Under the pieces are notes generated by a model. The model saw nothing but the letters and a program-made list of their open reading frames with translations. It was not told the DNA's origin and did no database searches. A stretch of 64,000 nt of DNA from Dryocola boscaweniae (GTDB lineage Bacteria > Pseudomonadota > Gammaproteobacteria > Enterobacterales > Enterobacteriaceae), in the NCBI RefSeq assembly GCF_025215095.1, contig NZ_JALHAP010000082.1, positions 124,001-188,000 of the forward strand. The letters are read 5' to 3'. Positions 49,856-58,992 of the stretch are shown one piece after another. How positions within the stretch are numbered: position 1 is the first letter of the stretch; each line of letters opens with the position of its first letter. A program made the translations under genes and the position numbers.

Positions 49856-51919
49856 TTAATCCTCTGGCACCATCTGCTGAGCGGCTTTGCGTGCCTGTAC
49901 GCGGGCGATCGCCGCAGCGACAGCCGCTTTTCTTGGGTCTTGTTCTTCTGTAGATCCTGCTTCTTTGGCTTCTTCCTGTTGAACCGCTTTACGCGCCTTG
50001 GCGCGAGCGATAGCCGCTTCAACGGCGGCTTTGCGCGGATCGGCTGGCTCGACAGGCGCGGCTTCTTCAACAGACTCGCTGCTTGCCTGCGCCGCTTTAC
50101 GCGCCTTGGCGCGAGCGATAGCCGCTTCAACGGCGGCTTTGCGCGGATCGGCAGGCTCGACAGGTGCGGCTTCTTCAACAGGCTCGCTGCTTGCCTGCGC
50201 CGCTTTACGCGCTTTGGCGCGAGCGATAGCCGCTTCAACGGCGGCTTTACGCGGATCGGCTGCTGCGGTTTCGTTGATTTCCACCTGCTGCGCTTTTTCA
50301 GCCTGCTTTGCTCGCGCCTGAGCTTTTCGGGCTTCACGGGCGGCGATCGTCTCGCTGTTATCCGGCTTGCTTCCGGCCTGCACAATAATCGGTTCGTTGC
50401 TGGCGGCTTTCTTGCTTTTTACGCGGGCAAGAGCAGCCTGAATTGCATCGCTATCTTTATCCGAAGGCTTGACCGCGGCCTGTTTGTGGCGCTCAAGGCG
50501 CGCGGCTTTTTCACGCTCCAGACGTGCTTTGCGCGCTTCAAAGCGTACCTTGGCTTCTGTGGTACGTTTTGCCTCCATTTCAATTTCGCGGATCTCTGCT
50601 TTTTCCTGACGGAAATACTGCACCAGCGGGATATTACTTGGGCAAACGTAAGCGCACGCGCCGCATTCGATACAGTCTTTAAGATTGTGCGCGGTGGCTT
50701 TGTCGTGCTGCTGACCTTTGCTGAACCAGTACAACTGCTGCGGAAGAAGGTCCGCCGGGCAGGAGTCCGCACAGGCGCTACAGCGGATGCAGCTTTGCTC
50801 TTCGCCCGGCTCGCCCATTTCGTTTGCCGAAGGGGCCAGCAGGCAGTTAGTGATTTTTACCACCGGCACGTCAAGCCAGGGCAGGCTAAAGCCCATCAGC
50901 GGGCCGCCCATAATGACCTGCTGCTCTGGGCCCGGACGGAAACCGGCGAAATCTAGCAGATGGCGAACCGGCGTTCCCAGACGGGCCCAGACGTTGCCCG
51001 GCTGAGCAACGGCTTCACCGGTGAGCGTTACAACGCGCTCGGTCAACGGCTCGCCGTCAATGATTGCGCGTTTTACCGCATAAGCCGTACCGACGTTCTG
51101 CATCAGTACGCCAATATCCGAAGAGCGGCCGCCGTGGGGAACCTGTTTGCCGGTGAGGATCTGCGTAAGCTGTTTCGCGCCGCCGGAAGGATATTTAGTC
51201 GGCACCACGCGTAGCTGAATATCGTGGGAATCAGCAAGCACCGCGCGCAGCATGGAAATCGCCTGCGGTTTGTTGTCTTCAATACCGATTAACACGCGCT
51301 GCGGTTGCAGAATGTGGGCAAGAATGCGGATGCCCTCGACAATCTGCGCGGCGCAGTCCTGCATCAGACGATCGTCCGCGGTGATGTACGGCTCGCACTC
51401 GGCGGCGTTAATAATCAGCGTATCGATTTTATCGCCGCCGCCCTGCAACTTATTCCCGGTCGGGAAGCCCGCGCCGCCCAGTCCCGCAACGCCGAACTGA
51501 TGAATGCGTTCGACTAAAGCTTCGCGGCTGCGGCAACGGTAGTCAGCCCAGCCGTCCCGCTCAATCCAGGTGTCTTTTCCGTCGGCGTCGATAATTACGC
51601 TCAGCTCGGCAAGAGCCGAAGGGTGCGCCGTGGAGTGCGGAGCAATCGCCGTAACGGTGCCTGAAGTTGGCGCGTGAACCGGCAGCATTCTGCCGCGACC
51701 TTTGGTCAGCGGCTGGCCGCGCAGCACAACGTCGCCGGCTTTCACACACAGTTCGCCCTCAGCGCCGATATGCTGCTTAAGCGGAAGTACGAACTGTTTA
51801 GACAAGGGAACCTGGCGCAACGGCGTGCCGTTGGACTGGCTTTTCATCTCCGGCGGATGAATGCCGCCGTCGAAATCCCAGATGCGGTCTTTATTAAAGC
51901 GTTTGAAGAAATTAAGCAT
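49856..51919 (-). CDS. rsxC: SoxR-reducing complex subunit RsxC
   Basis: 687 residues. N-terminal region with NADH/FMN site (GLGGAGFPTGNKL), two [4Fe-4S] ferredoxin motifs (CIRCSACADSCPADL and CIECGACAYVCPSN, near residues 370 and 410), then a long Ala/Lys/Glu-rich helical tail with four copies of a DPRKAAVEAAIARAKARKA repeat. The tail is shorter than in E. coli RsxC (740). ATG at 51919 matches the usual MLNFFKRFNKD start and overlaps rsxB by 8 bases; the frame is open further upstream inside rsxB. Confidence 0.96.
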   Translation of the reverse strand: MLNFFKRFNKDRIWDFDGGIHPPEMKSQSNGTPLRQVPLSKQFVLPLKQHIGAEGELCVKAGDVVLRGQPLTKGRGRMLPVHAPTSGTVTAIAPHSTAHPSALAELSVIIDADGKDTWIERDGWADYRCRSREALVERIHQFGVAGLGGAGFPTGNKLQGGGDKIDTLIINAAECEPYITADDRLMQDCAAQIVEGIRILAHILQPQRVLIGIEDNKPQAISMLRAVLADSHDIQLRVVPTKYPSGGAKQLTQILTGKQVPHGGRSSDIGVLMQNVGTAYAVKRAIIDGEPLTERVVTLTGEAVAQPGNVWARLGTPVRHLLDFAGFRPGPEQQVIMGGPLMGFSLPWLDVPVVKITNCLLAPSANEMGEPGEEQSCIRCSACADSCPADLLPQQLYWFSKGQQHDKATAHNLKDCIECGACAYVCPSNIPLVQYFRQEKAEIREIEMEAKRTTEAKVRFEARKARLEREKAARLERHKQAAVKPSDKDSDAIQAALARVKSKKAASNEPIIVQAGSKPDNSETIAAREARKAQARAKQAEKAQQVEINETAAADPRKAAVEAAIARAKARKAAQASSEPVEEAAPVEPADPRKAAVEAAIARAKARKAAQASSESVEEAAPVEPADPRKAAVEAAIARAKARKAVQQEEAKEAGSTEEQDPRKAAVAAAIARVQARKAAQQMVPED
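49873..50262 (-). repeat. 108-bp tandem repeats in the 3' part of rsxC
   Basis: Three copies are exactly 108 bp apart (ACGCGC markers at 49991, 50099 and 50207) and nearly identical; a fourth, diverged copy lies at the gene end. Each encodes about 36 residues of helical DPRKAAVxAAIARxKARK sequence. Exact 108-bp spacing in frame points to duplication or unequal crossing-over. Confidence 0.85.
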
Positions 51920-52490
51920 GTTGCTCCACCGGGATATTACGAACCGGAATGGTCTGGAGATCCCATTTCCAGCTTTCAGTGGTGGCGACGACCGGGACCA
52001 GGTCGATACAGCGCGTCGGACAGGGGTCCACACACAGATTGCAGCCGGTGCAAAGGTCGCTCATAACGGTGTGCATTGCACGCGTAGCTCCTACGATGGC
52101 GTCAACAGGGCAGGCCTGGATGCACTTCGTGCAGCCTATACAGTTGGCTTCGTCAATAACGGCCAGCATACGCGCGGGGGCGAGGGCAGATTCATCGCCT
52201 TCGATAGGCTGCGGATCGACGTTCAGCAGGGTAGCGATTTTTTGCATTACCGCCTCGCCGCCCGGAGCGCAGAGATTTATTTTTGCGCCGTTATTGGCCA
52301 CCGCTTCGGCATAAGGCCGACAGCCGGGATAGCCGCATTGCCCGCACTGGCTTTGCGGCAGCAACTCCTCGACTTTTTCGACGATCGGATCTTCTTCAAC
52401 GGCGAAGCGGCGCGAGGCATACCCCAGAATCAGGCCAAAGGCCAGTCCCAACAGGGTAATCGCGATAACAGCAATCCAGACGGTACTCAT
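51912..52490 (-). CDS. rsxB: SoxR-reducing complex subunit RsxB (ferredoxin)
   Basis: 192 residues. One N-terminal membrane span, the CGQCGYPGCRPYAEAV Fe-S motif, and two [4Fe-4S] ferredoxin clusters (CIGCTKCIQACPVDAI and CTGCNLCVDPCPTRCI). It passes electrons within the Rnf-like complex. It overlaps rsxA at the start by one base and rsxC at the end by eight. Confidence 0.97.
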   Translation of the reverse strand: MSTVWIAVIAITLLGLAFGLILGYASRRFAVEEDPIVEKVEELLPQSQCGQCGYPGCRPYAEAVANNGAKINLCAPGGEAVMQKIATLLNVDPQPIEGDESALAPARMLAVIDEANCIGCTKCIQACPVDAIVGATRAMHTVMSDLCTGCNLCVDPCPTRCIDLVPVVATTESWKWDLQTIPVRNIPVEQHA

Positions 52491-53071
52491 CAGAACTTCA
52501 CCAGCCCGCTAAAGCCCATAAACGCCAGCGACATTAAACCGGCGGTAATCAGGGCAATGGCGTTGCCTTTGAACGGAGCAGGCACGTCAGACACGGCGAG
52601 ACGTTCGCGAATAGCCGCGAACAGCACCATCACCAGTGAAAACCCTATCGCTGCGGAGAAACCGTACAACGCCGATTGCAGAAAGTTATGGCCAAGGTTG
52701 ACGTTTAACAGCGCCACGCCCAGCACCGCGCAGTTAGTGGTAATAAGCGGTAAAAATATCCCTAATAAGCGATAAAGGGCAGGGCTGGTTTTTCTGACCA
52801 CCATTTCGGTGAACTGCACCACGACTGCGATAACCAGAATAAAGGCAAGGGTACGCAAATAGACCAAATCCAGCGGGATCAGGATCAGGTCGTTAATAAC
52901 CCAGGCGCAAACAGAAGCCAGCGTTAATACAAAAGTGGTAGCAAGCCCCATGCCGATGGCGGTCTCCAGTTTTTTGGAAACGCCCATAAACGGGCATAGC
53001 CCCAAAAACTTCACCAACACGAAGTTATTGACCAGCACCGTACCAACAAAGAGCAGCAAGTAATCTGTCAT
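52490..53071 (-). CDS. rsxA: SoxR-reducing complex subunit RsxA
   Basis: 193 residues with six membrane spans, of the RnfA/NqrE family. FVLVKFLGLCPFMGVSKKLE near the N terminus contains one of the two paired Cys used for a membrane [2Fe-2S] centre; the other is in ITTNCAVLGVALL. First gene of the rsxABCDGE-nth operon, 77 bases after ydgK. Confidence 0.97.
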   Translation of the reverse strand: MTDYLLLFVGTVLVNNFVLVKFLGLCPFMGVSKKLETAIGMGLATTFVLTLASVCAWVINDLILIPLDLVYLRTLAFILVIAVVVQFTEMVVRKTSPALYRLLGIFLPLITTNCAVLGVALLNVNLGHNFLQSALYGFSAAIGFSLVMVLFAAIRERLAVSDVPAPFKGNAIALITAGLMSLAFMGFSGLVKF

Positions 53072-53148
53072 TTTCTAACCTGAAACAAAAAAAGCCGTCC
53101 ATTATCGGCGAAAAAATAAGCGACGACAACAGAGTATTTATAGGGTTA

Positions 53149-53589
53149 TTACGGATTAATAAAGGTTTGCTTCACGCGCTGCGAGCGTTTGAGGTAAGGC
53201 ACCAGCAATGAGGCTGCGAGCAGCGGGAACAAAAGTTGGCGTAAGGCGAGGTCGTCACTGACCGGGGAAAAGGCAAACGCTTTAATGGCCAACAGCACCG
53301 AAATCAGTAACCAGAGAATATAATGACGCACGACGTTTTTACGACGTTTGAAAAAGGCTACGGTCAGCCATACGGTGTAACCCCACATGGCAATCGCGCA
53401 GGCCACCGAGAAGTACCAGAACAGCACCATATTGTGCCCCTGGGCGTTCATCAAACGATGGCTTTCAGGAGAGATAAGCATCATCAAATAGATGACCAGC
53501 GCGATGGAACTGCTGAGTAAAGTCAACAGCAGCCAGGCGAGAGGGGCGATAAGCCAGCCTGCAATACGCGGTGCTTGCGTGATAGTCAT
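53149..53589 (-). CDS. ydgK: DUF2569 membrane protein YdgK
   Basis: 146 residues with four membrane spans. GWLIAPLAWLLLTLLSSSIA at the N terminus and a positively charged loop (FFKRRKNVVRHY) between spans are as in E. coli YdgK; function unknown. ATG at 53589 has GGGAGG before it, better than the in-frame ATG at 53607. It lies between cnu and rsxA, possibly co-transcribed with the rsx genes. Confidence 0.9.
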   Translation of the reverse strand: MTITQAPRIAGWLIAPLAWLLLTLLSSSIALVIYLMMLISPESHRLMNAQGHNMVLFWYFSVACAIAMWGYTVWLTVAFFKRRKNVVRHYILWLLISVLLAIKAFAFSPVSDDLALRQLLFPLLAASLLVPYLKRSQRVKQTFINP

Positions 53590-53688
53590 GTAGCCTCCCG
53601 AATGCAAAATAACGAAATGCGTTTCTTATGTGTGACATAAGGCGGGGGGATTATAAGACTTTTTACGCGTAATGCTACCCGCAAGCCG

Positions 53689-53904
53689 TTACACGACGTA
53701 ACGCCACACGGATTTCGGCACGCAGCCGAGGTCAAAAAGACGGCCGCCGGATACCAGTTCGGCGCGACGATGATCCGCTGCGCGGTACATGTTGATGATG
53801 TCGTTGTTATCGGTGAGGCTGTAATTGAGGTGGTCGAACAATTTTTCCAGACTTTCCAGGGTAGTAATTTTTCTGAATTTAATTAAATAGTCTTGCGCTG
53901 TCAT
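53689..53904 (-). CDS. cnu: Hha/YmoA-family nucleoid modulator Cnu (YdgT)
   Basis: 71 residues, the usual length. The sequence MTAQDYLIKFRKITTLESLE and HRRAELVSGGRLFDLG matches Cnu/YdgT, which binds H-NS and StpA and helps silence AT-rich genes. The ATG at 53904 is the family start, though its ribosome site is poor (CCCCT); an ATG five codons upstream is an alternative. Placed before ydgK as in E. coli; blr, which E. coli has next to cnu, is not seen. Confidence 0.93.
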   Translation of the reverse strand: MTAQDYLIKFRKITTLESLEKLFDHLNYSLTDNNDIINMYRAADHRRAELVSGGRLFDLGCVPKSVWRYVV

Positions 53905-54050
53905 AGGGGAAGTATCCATACATAAATTAGCATCCGGTTTGCAAACTGTGTCGTTTGCTTTGCCCGAATATAAACGCACAGCCGCCATTTTCTTTAACGC
54001 ATTTATCCATAACCGGCTTATTTAGGACTTTTCCTTGAGCGCAACGCAAA

Positions 54051-54084
54051 AATAAATCAGGCGTTTTAACACGCCTGATTTATT
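54051..54084 (-). terminator. Terminator of the second GH1 gene
   Basis: AATAAATCAGGCGT/ACGCCTGATTTATT, a perfect 14-bp stem with a 6-base loop, 12 bases after the GH1 stop codon. The AT-rich stem base supplies Ts on both strands. Confidence 0.85.
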
Positions 54085-54095
54085 CGATTATTTAA

Positions 54096-55496
54096 TTATC
54101 TTTTTTCACCGCGACTGGCAATCAGTTGCTGATACCAGAAGAAACTTTTCTTACGTTTACGGGCGAGCCCATTTTGATGGTCGACATAAACAAAGCCGTA
54201 CTGCTTCTGATAACCGTTGAGCCAGCTTAGCAGATCGATAAACGACCAGGGATAATAGCCACGCACGTCAGCGCCTTGCTGCATGGCGGTTTCGATAGCA
54301 TCGATATGTATTTTTAAATAATCGATGCGCGGGTCATCAACAATTTCACCGTCGATAATAGGATCCTTAGCGCCAAGGCCATTTTCGGTGATATACATCG
54401 GAATATCGCCATAACGGGCTTTGATTTGCAAAATACCGTCGGTTAATCCTTGTGGGTAAATTTCCCAGTCCCAGTCGGTATAAACGCCGGTGGGGTTGCG
54501 GACGAATTTAAATAAATCTTTAAACCCAAACTCATGGCCGCTATTACGCTCACCGCTGTGATTGGCCTGCAAATGCGTTTGCTGGTTATTTGCAGCAACG
54601 GTTTCGCGTTTGTAATAGTTAAGCCCGATAAAATCACAGATATTTTCTTTCAGTAATTGTTCATCGCCTGCTGCAAATTGCGGCACGTTCCACAGCGCCC
54701 GGGCTTTGGCTAACAGGTCGGCGGGGTATTCGCCTTTTAATACCGGGTCGTAGAGCCAGTGAGTCCAGATGCCATCGGCCAGCTCTGCGGCCTGTTTATC
54801 TTCTGCGGAATCCGTAAGCGGCGTATGGGTCTGCAAAACATTCACGAAGCCTATCGTGCCCGCTATTTGGCCCGCGCGGAACGCTTTAACCGCGCCAGCA
54901 TGAGCAACAAAGACATGGTGGCAGGCCTGGATTGCGCGGGCGGGATCGCGCACTGAAGGCGGGTGGCTGCCGGTAATATAACCGTGTCCAATGAATACTA
55001 CGGTTTCGTTAAACGTTGACCAGAGCTTCACGCGGTCGCCAAAACGGGCGTAACAAAGGCGGGCATATTCAACAAAGGCATCCGCAGTGGCGCGGTTTTC
55101 CCAGCCGCCTTCATCCTGTAACGCCTGCGGCAGATCCCAGTGATAAAGGGTGATCATGGGCTCAATGTTGTTTTCAAGCAGACAATCAATCAGGTCGCTA
55201 TAGAACTTCACCCCGGCTTCGTTGACTTCACCGCGCCCTTGCGGGAATAGACGTGGCCAGGAAAGAGAGAATCGGTAACTTTGCAGTCCCTGCTCGGCCA
55301 TTAAAGCCACATCTTCACGGAAGCGGTGGTAGTGGTCGACGGCGACATCGCCGTTGGTGCCCTGATAAGTGGTGCCGGGCTGGTGGGCAAAGACATCCCA
55401 GATTGACGGGCCTTTGCCATCGGCATCGTAACCGCCTTCAACCTGATACGCCGCGGTTGCGGCACCCCAAAGAAAGTGTTGCGGAAAAGCTGACAT
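54096..55496 (-). CDS. 6-phospho-beta-glucosidase-type GH1 enzyme (second copy)
   Basis: 466 residues of glycoside hydrolase family 1. Acid/base Glu in KLWSTFNETVVF (Thr follows where Pro is usual), nucleophile Glu in MYITENGLG near 360. DLLSWLNGYQKQYGF has Ser in place of the Glu of plain beta-glucosidases, followed by Lys and Tyr, indicating a phosphorylated substrate. It is only distantly similar to the GH1 enzyme at 15.6 kb, so they are not recent duplicates. No transporter is next to it. Upstream lie tandem copies of the operator found at 18.4 kb. It sits between cnu and ydgJ. Confidence 0.88.
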   Translation of the reverse strand: MSAFPQHFLWGAATAAYQVEGGYDADGKGPSIWDVFAHQPGTTYQGTNGDVAVDHYHRFREDVALMAEQGLQSYRFSLSWPRLFPQGRGEVNEAGVKFYSDLIDCLLENNIEPMITLYHWDLPQALQDEGGWENRATADAFVEYARLCYARFGDRVKLWSTFNETVVFIGHGYITGSHPPSVRDPARAIQACHHVFVAHAGAVKAFRAGQIAGTIGFVNVLQTHTPLTDSAEDKQAAELADGIWTHWLYDPVLKGEYPADLLAKARALWNVPQFAAGDEQLLKENICDFIGLNYYKRETVAANNQQTHLQANHSGERNSGHEFGFKDLFKFVRNPTGVYTDWDWEIYPQGLTDGILQIKARYGDIPMYITENGLGAKDPIIDGEIVDDPRIDYLKIHIDAIETAMQQGADVRGYYPWSFIDLLSWLNGYQKQYGFVYVDHQNGLARKRKKSFFWYQQLIASRGEKR

Positions 55497-55556
55497 GACT
55501 ACGCTCCTTGAGTTGACTCGACCAGGGCAGTGTAGGCAGCGCAGCTGAATGGCTGC

Positions 55557-55579
55557 AACCGGTTTCCGAAACCGGTTTC
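55557..55579. promoter_or_regulatory. Tandem ACCGGTTTC operator before the second GH1 gene
   Basis: AACCGGTTTCC is followed at once by the perfect palindrome GAAACCGGTTTC (55568-55579). The palindrome is the core of the 20-bp operator at 18453-18472. It lies 60-80 bases upstream of the GH1 start. Confidence 0.75.
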
Positions 55580-55722
55580 ATATTTGCGAAGCGTATCACT
55601 TTTGGCATTCACGGCCACAAGGCCTGGCAAGTGCTCAACCAACACGCAACAATTAAACTACCTGTTGTTACACTGGAAGGGATGGTGTCAAATGAGGACG
55701 TCCATAAAAGTGAGGAATACAA

Positions 55723-56766
55723 ATGAGTGATAATATTCGTGTCGGACTAATCGGTTACGGTTATGCCAGTAAGACTTTTCATGCGCCACTCATTGTCGGC
55801 ACGCCGGGAATGGAGCTTGCGGCGGTTTCCAGCAGTGATGAAACCAAAGTCCATGCGGACTGGCCGAACATGCCCGTTGTTTCCGATCCGCATCATCTGT
55901 TTAACGATCCTGATATCGACCTCATTGTGGTTCCTACTCCCAACGATACCCACTTCCCGCTGGCGAAAGCTGCGCTTGAGGCGGGCAAACATGTAGTGGT
56001 CGATAAGCCGTTCACCGTGACGTTGTCACAAGCCCGGGAACTGGATGCGCTGGCGAAAAGCCGCGGCCTGCTGCTTTCCGTGTTCCATAACCGCCGTTGG
56101 GACAGCGATTTCCTGACGCTGAAAACGCTGCTTGCCGATGGCACGCTGGGCGAAGTCGCCTATTTCGAATCCCATTTCGACCGCTTCCGTCCGCAGGTGC
56201 GTAACCGCTGGCGCGAACAGGCGGGCGTTGGCAGCGGGATCTGGTACGATCTGGGGCCGCATCTTATCGATCAGGCCCTTAATCTTTTCGGCCTGCCGGT
56301 GAGCTTAACCGTCGATCTGGCGCAGCTTCGTCCGGGTGCTCAGGCAACGGATTATTTTCACGCCGTGCTGGCTTATCCGCAGCGCCGCATTGTGCTGCAC
56401 GGTTCGCTGCTTGCCGCCGCTGAATCTGCGCGTTATATCGTTCACGGCACCCGCGGCAGCTACATTAAATATGGCCTGGATCCGCAGGAAGACCGTCTGA
56501 AAGCGGGCGATCGTTTGCCGCAGGAGGACTGGGGCTATGATATGCGCGACGGCGTGCTGACCCAGGCCGTGGGAGAAGCGATGGTAGAACAAACGCTGCT
56601 CACGGTTCCGGGGAACTACCCGGCTTACTACGCCGCAATTCGCGACGCGCTGACAGGCCACGGCGAGAACCCGGTGCCGGCAGCGCAGGCGATTCAGGTA
56701 ATGGAACTTATCGAACTGGGCATCGAGTCGGCGAAAAAACGAGCGACGCTGAATCTGGCTAAATAA
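55723..56766 (+). CDS. ydgJ: Gfo/Idh/MocA-family oxidoreductase YdgJ
   Basis: 347 residues (E. coli YdgJ 346). NAD(P)-binding GLIGYGYASKTFHAPLI at the N terminus and the family motif VVDKPFTVTLSQARELD near residue 95 (Lys of xKP). C-terminal alpha/beta domain contains the GIWYDLGPHLIDQALNLFG segment with the likely catalytic Asp and His. Substrate unknown. ATG preceded by GAGGAA. Divergent from the GH1 gene. Confidence 0.94.
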   Translation: MSDNIRVGLIGYGYASKTFHAPLIVGTPGMELAAVSSSDETKVHADWPNMPVVSDPHHLFNDPDIDLIVVPTPNDTHFPLAKAALEAGKHVVVDKPFTVTLSQARELDALAKSRGLLLSVFHNRRWDSDFLTLKTLLADGTLGEVAYFESHFDRFRPQVRNRWREQAGVGSGIWYDLGPHLIDQALNLFGLPVSLTVDLAQLRPGAQATDYFHAVLAYPQRRIVLHGSLLAAAESARYIVHGTRGSYIKYGLDPQEDRLKAGDRLPQEDWGYDMRDGVLTQAVGEAMVEQTLLTVPGNYPAYYAAIRDALTGHGENPVPAAQAIQVMELIELGIESAKKRATLNLAK

Positions 56767-56856
56767 GTTTAACGGCTTACCCGGTTTTCTTCCTGTCGGG
56801 AGGATAGCCGGGTTTATCGTTATATGAGCCCCGTAAACACGAATGAAGGACAGGTA

Positions 56857-57855
56857 ATGGGTTGGTTGCAGCGTCTGAAAATCGATAAGTTTTTACTGGT
56901 CATGATTGCTGTTGTGGCGGTGGCCTCGCTCTTTCCCTGTGAAGGCGTCGTCAAAACAGGATTTGAATACCTGACCGCGGCTGCCATAGCGCTGCTGTTC
57001 TTTATGCACGGCGCAAAGCTTTCCCGTGACGCTATTGTGGCCGGGATGGGGCACTGGAAGCTACATCTGGTGGTGTTTCTCAGCACCTTTGCGCTATTCC
57101 CGCTGCTTGGTCTGGCGATGGGGTTCCTGTCGCCAGCTATTCTCAGCCAGCCGCTTTACATGGGCTTTCTTTATCTTTGTGCGTTACCGGCAACGGTTCA
57201 GTCGGCTATCGCATTTACTTCCGTCGCCGGCGGTAACGTGGCGGCTGCGGTTTGCAGCGCCTCGGCTTCCAGTATTCTGGGTATTTTCCTGTCGCCGGTA
57301 TTGGTTGGCGCATTGATGAACACTCAGGAAGGCGCGACGGATACCCTGCATGCGATTGGCAAAATCATCATGCAACTGATGGTGCCGTTTGTGATTGGTC
57401 ATCTGTCGCGCCCGCTGATTGGCCGCTGGGTGGATAAACATAAAAAGCTTATCAGCCTGACGGATCGCTCTTCCATTCTGCTGGTGGTGTATGTGGCGTT
57501 CAGTGAAGCGGTAGTGCAGGGGATCTGGCATCAGGTCGACGGCTATGCGCTGTTGGGCGTGCTGGGTTGCTCGATTGTGCTGCTGGCTATTGTGCTGGTA
57601 GTCAATACCTGCGCCGCGCGGCTGCTGGGCTTTAATACCGCCGATGAAATTACCATTGTGTTTTGCGGCTCGAAGAAAAGCCTCGCCAACGGCGTGCCGA
57701 TGGCAAACGTGTTATTCCCGGCGAGCGCGGTGGGGATGATGGTGCTGCCGCTGATGATTTTCCACCAGATCCAGCTAATGGTTTGCGCAGTTCTGGCGCA
57801 GCGCTATGCGCGTAAAACGGCAAAAGAAAAACGGCAGCTTGAGTCAGCTTCCTGA
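56857..57855 (+). CDS. Bile acid:sodium symporter-like transporter (YfeH-type)
   Basis: 332 residues with ten membrane spans, of the SBF-like family (PF13593) and close to E. coli YfeH. Seen: LTAAAIALLFFMHGAKLSRD, AIAFTSVAGGNVAAAVCSAS (the crossover motif) and DEITIVFCGSKKSLANGVPM. Substrate unknown. The ATG at 56857 gives exactly the YfeH length; eleven upstream in-frame codons are less likely. Between ydgJ and add, where E. coli has no such gene. Confidence 0.86.
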   Translation: MGWLQRLKIDKFLLVMIAVVAVASLFPCEGVVKTGFEYLTAAAIALLFFMHGAKLSRDAIVAGMGHWKLHLVVFLSTFALFPLLGLAMGFLSPAILSQPLYMGFLYLCALPATVQSAIAFTSVAGGNVAAAVCSASASSILGIFLSPVLVGALMNTQEGATDTLHAIGKIIMQLMVPFVIGHLSRPLIGRWVDKHKKLISLTDRSSILLVVYVAFSEAVVQGIWHQVDGYALLGVLGCSIVLLAIVLVVNTCAARLLGFNTADEITIVFCGSKKSLANGVPMANVLFPASAVGMMVLPLMIFHQIQLMVCAVLAQRYARKTAKEKRQLESAS

Positions 57856-57873
57856 CCTGAGCTGCCGCAGTGA

Positions 57874-58875
57874 TTAAGCAGCGCGCACTTTAGCGACTAG
57901 CGCCTGCTTTTCAGCCTCGCTCAGGAAGGCAATTTTTAAACCGTTCTCCTGCGCGGTACGAATATGTGCCGCGCTCAGGCCCGCCTGAGGTGCTGCAACG
58001 GTATATTCATGAACAATATCGATGCCCTGCACCGCCGGGTCGTCGGTGTTGATGGTAGCCAGCACGCCATGGTCGAGGAATTTAATCAGCGGATGTTTAT
58101 CCAAAGAAGGCACGGTGCTGGTCTGAATATTAGACGTCAGGCAGGATTCAATGCCGATTCCTTGCTCTGCCAGAAAATCCATTAACGCGGGATCTTCAAT
58201 CGCCTTAACGCCGTGACCAATGCGCTCAGCGCCCAGTTCGCGAATCGCCTGCCAGATGCTTTCCGGGCCAGCCGCTTCGCCGGCGTGGACGGTGATGTGC
58301 CAGCCCGCATCACGTGCACGGTTAAAGTGGTTCAGGAACAGGCTGCCGGGAAAACCTAACTCATCGCCCGCCAGATCCAGCGCGGTTATCCGATCCCGAT
58401 GAGCGAGCAGGGCTTCCAGCTCGGCCTGACAGGCAGCTTCTCCGAAGGTACGGCTCATAATGCCAATCAAACGGGCTTCGACGCCGGAATCGCGACAGCC
58501 TTCACGCACGCCTTCGATAACCGCTTCAACGACGCCTGCAACAGGCAGATTGTGCGTCATCGCCATATAGCCCGGCGAGAAACGCAGCTCGACATAATGC
58601 AGGCCGTTACGGGCGGCGTCTTCAATATTTTCCCATGCAACGCGGCGGCAGGCGTCGAGCGTGGCGAGAACCTTTACGCCCCAGTCAAGCTTCGAGAGAA
58701 AACTCACCAGATCCGGCGCGGTTTCAACCACCTGAACATGCGGGATTAAGGCTTCAATGGAGGTTGCCGGAAGCGGCAGATTGTACTGGCGGCCCAGATC
58801 GAGGATGGTTTGCGCACGAATATTGCCATCAAGGTGGCGGTGCAAATCGGTTAACGGCAGGGTGGTATCAATCAT
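57874..58875 (-). CDS. add: Adenosine deaminase
   Basis: 333 residues of the metal-dependent amidohydrolase family. Zn ligands in TDLHRHLDGNIR (HxH), WHITVHAGEAAG (His) and LATINTDDPAV (Asp), with the catalytic Glu in HAGEAAG. It converts adenosine and deoxyadenosine to inosine forms. Between malY and ydgJ regions as in E. coli. Confidence 0.97.
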   Translation of the reverse strand: MIDTTLPLTDLHRHLDGNIRAQTILDLGRQYNLPLPATSIEALIPHVQVVETAPDLVSFLSKLDWGVKVLATLDACRRVAWENIEDAARNGLHYVELRFSPGYMAMTHNLPVAGVVEAVIEGVREGCRDSGVEARLIGIMSRTFGEAACQAELEALLAHRDRITALDLAGDELGFPGSLFLNHFNRARDAGWHITVHAGEAAGPESIWQAIRELGAERIGHGVKAIEDPALMDFLAEQGIGIESCLTSNIQTSTVPSLDKHPLIKFLDHGVLATINTDDPAVQGIDIVHEYTVAAPQAGLSAAHIRTAQENGLKIAFLSEAEKQALVAKVRAA

Positions 58876-58992
58876 GGTCGCACTCTTTTTTTGATTAAAG
58901 TGCGTAATAGTATAAAAACATTCACCGGCAAAATGCTATCCGCCGGTAACAATAAGTTGCGCAAATAAAAGGGGAGCGGCCTCCCCATCGAT

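Noticed and set aside
49820..50956. 378-codon + strand ORF opposite rsxC
   Set aside because: It mirrors the repeat-rich rsxC tail; its Phe/Arg/Gly-rich low-complexity sequence is what the reverse of Ala/Lys repeats gives.
53905..54050. Possible blr gene beside cnu, as in E. coli
   Set aside because: No frame gives a Blr-like membrane peptide; the only ATG ORF on the - strand codes for an unrelated 27-residue polar peptide.
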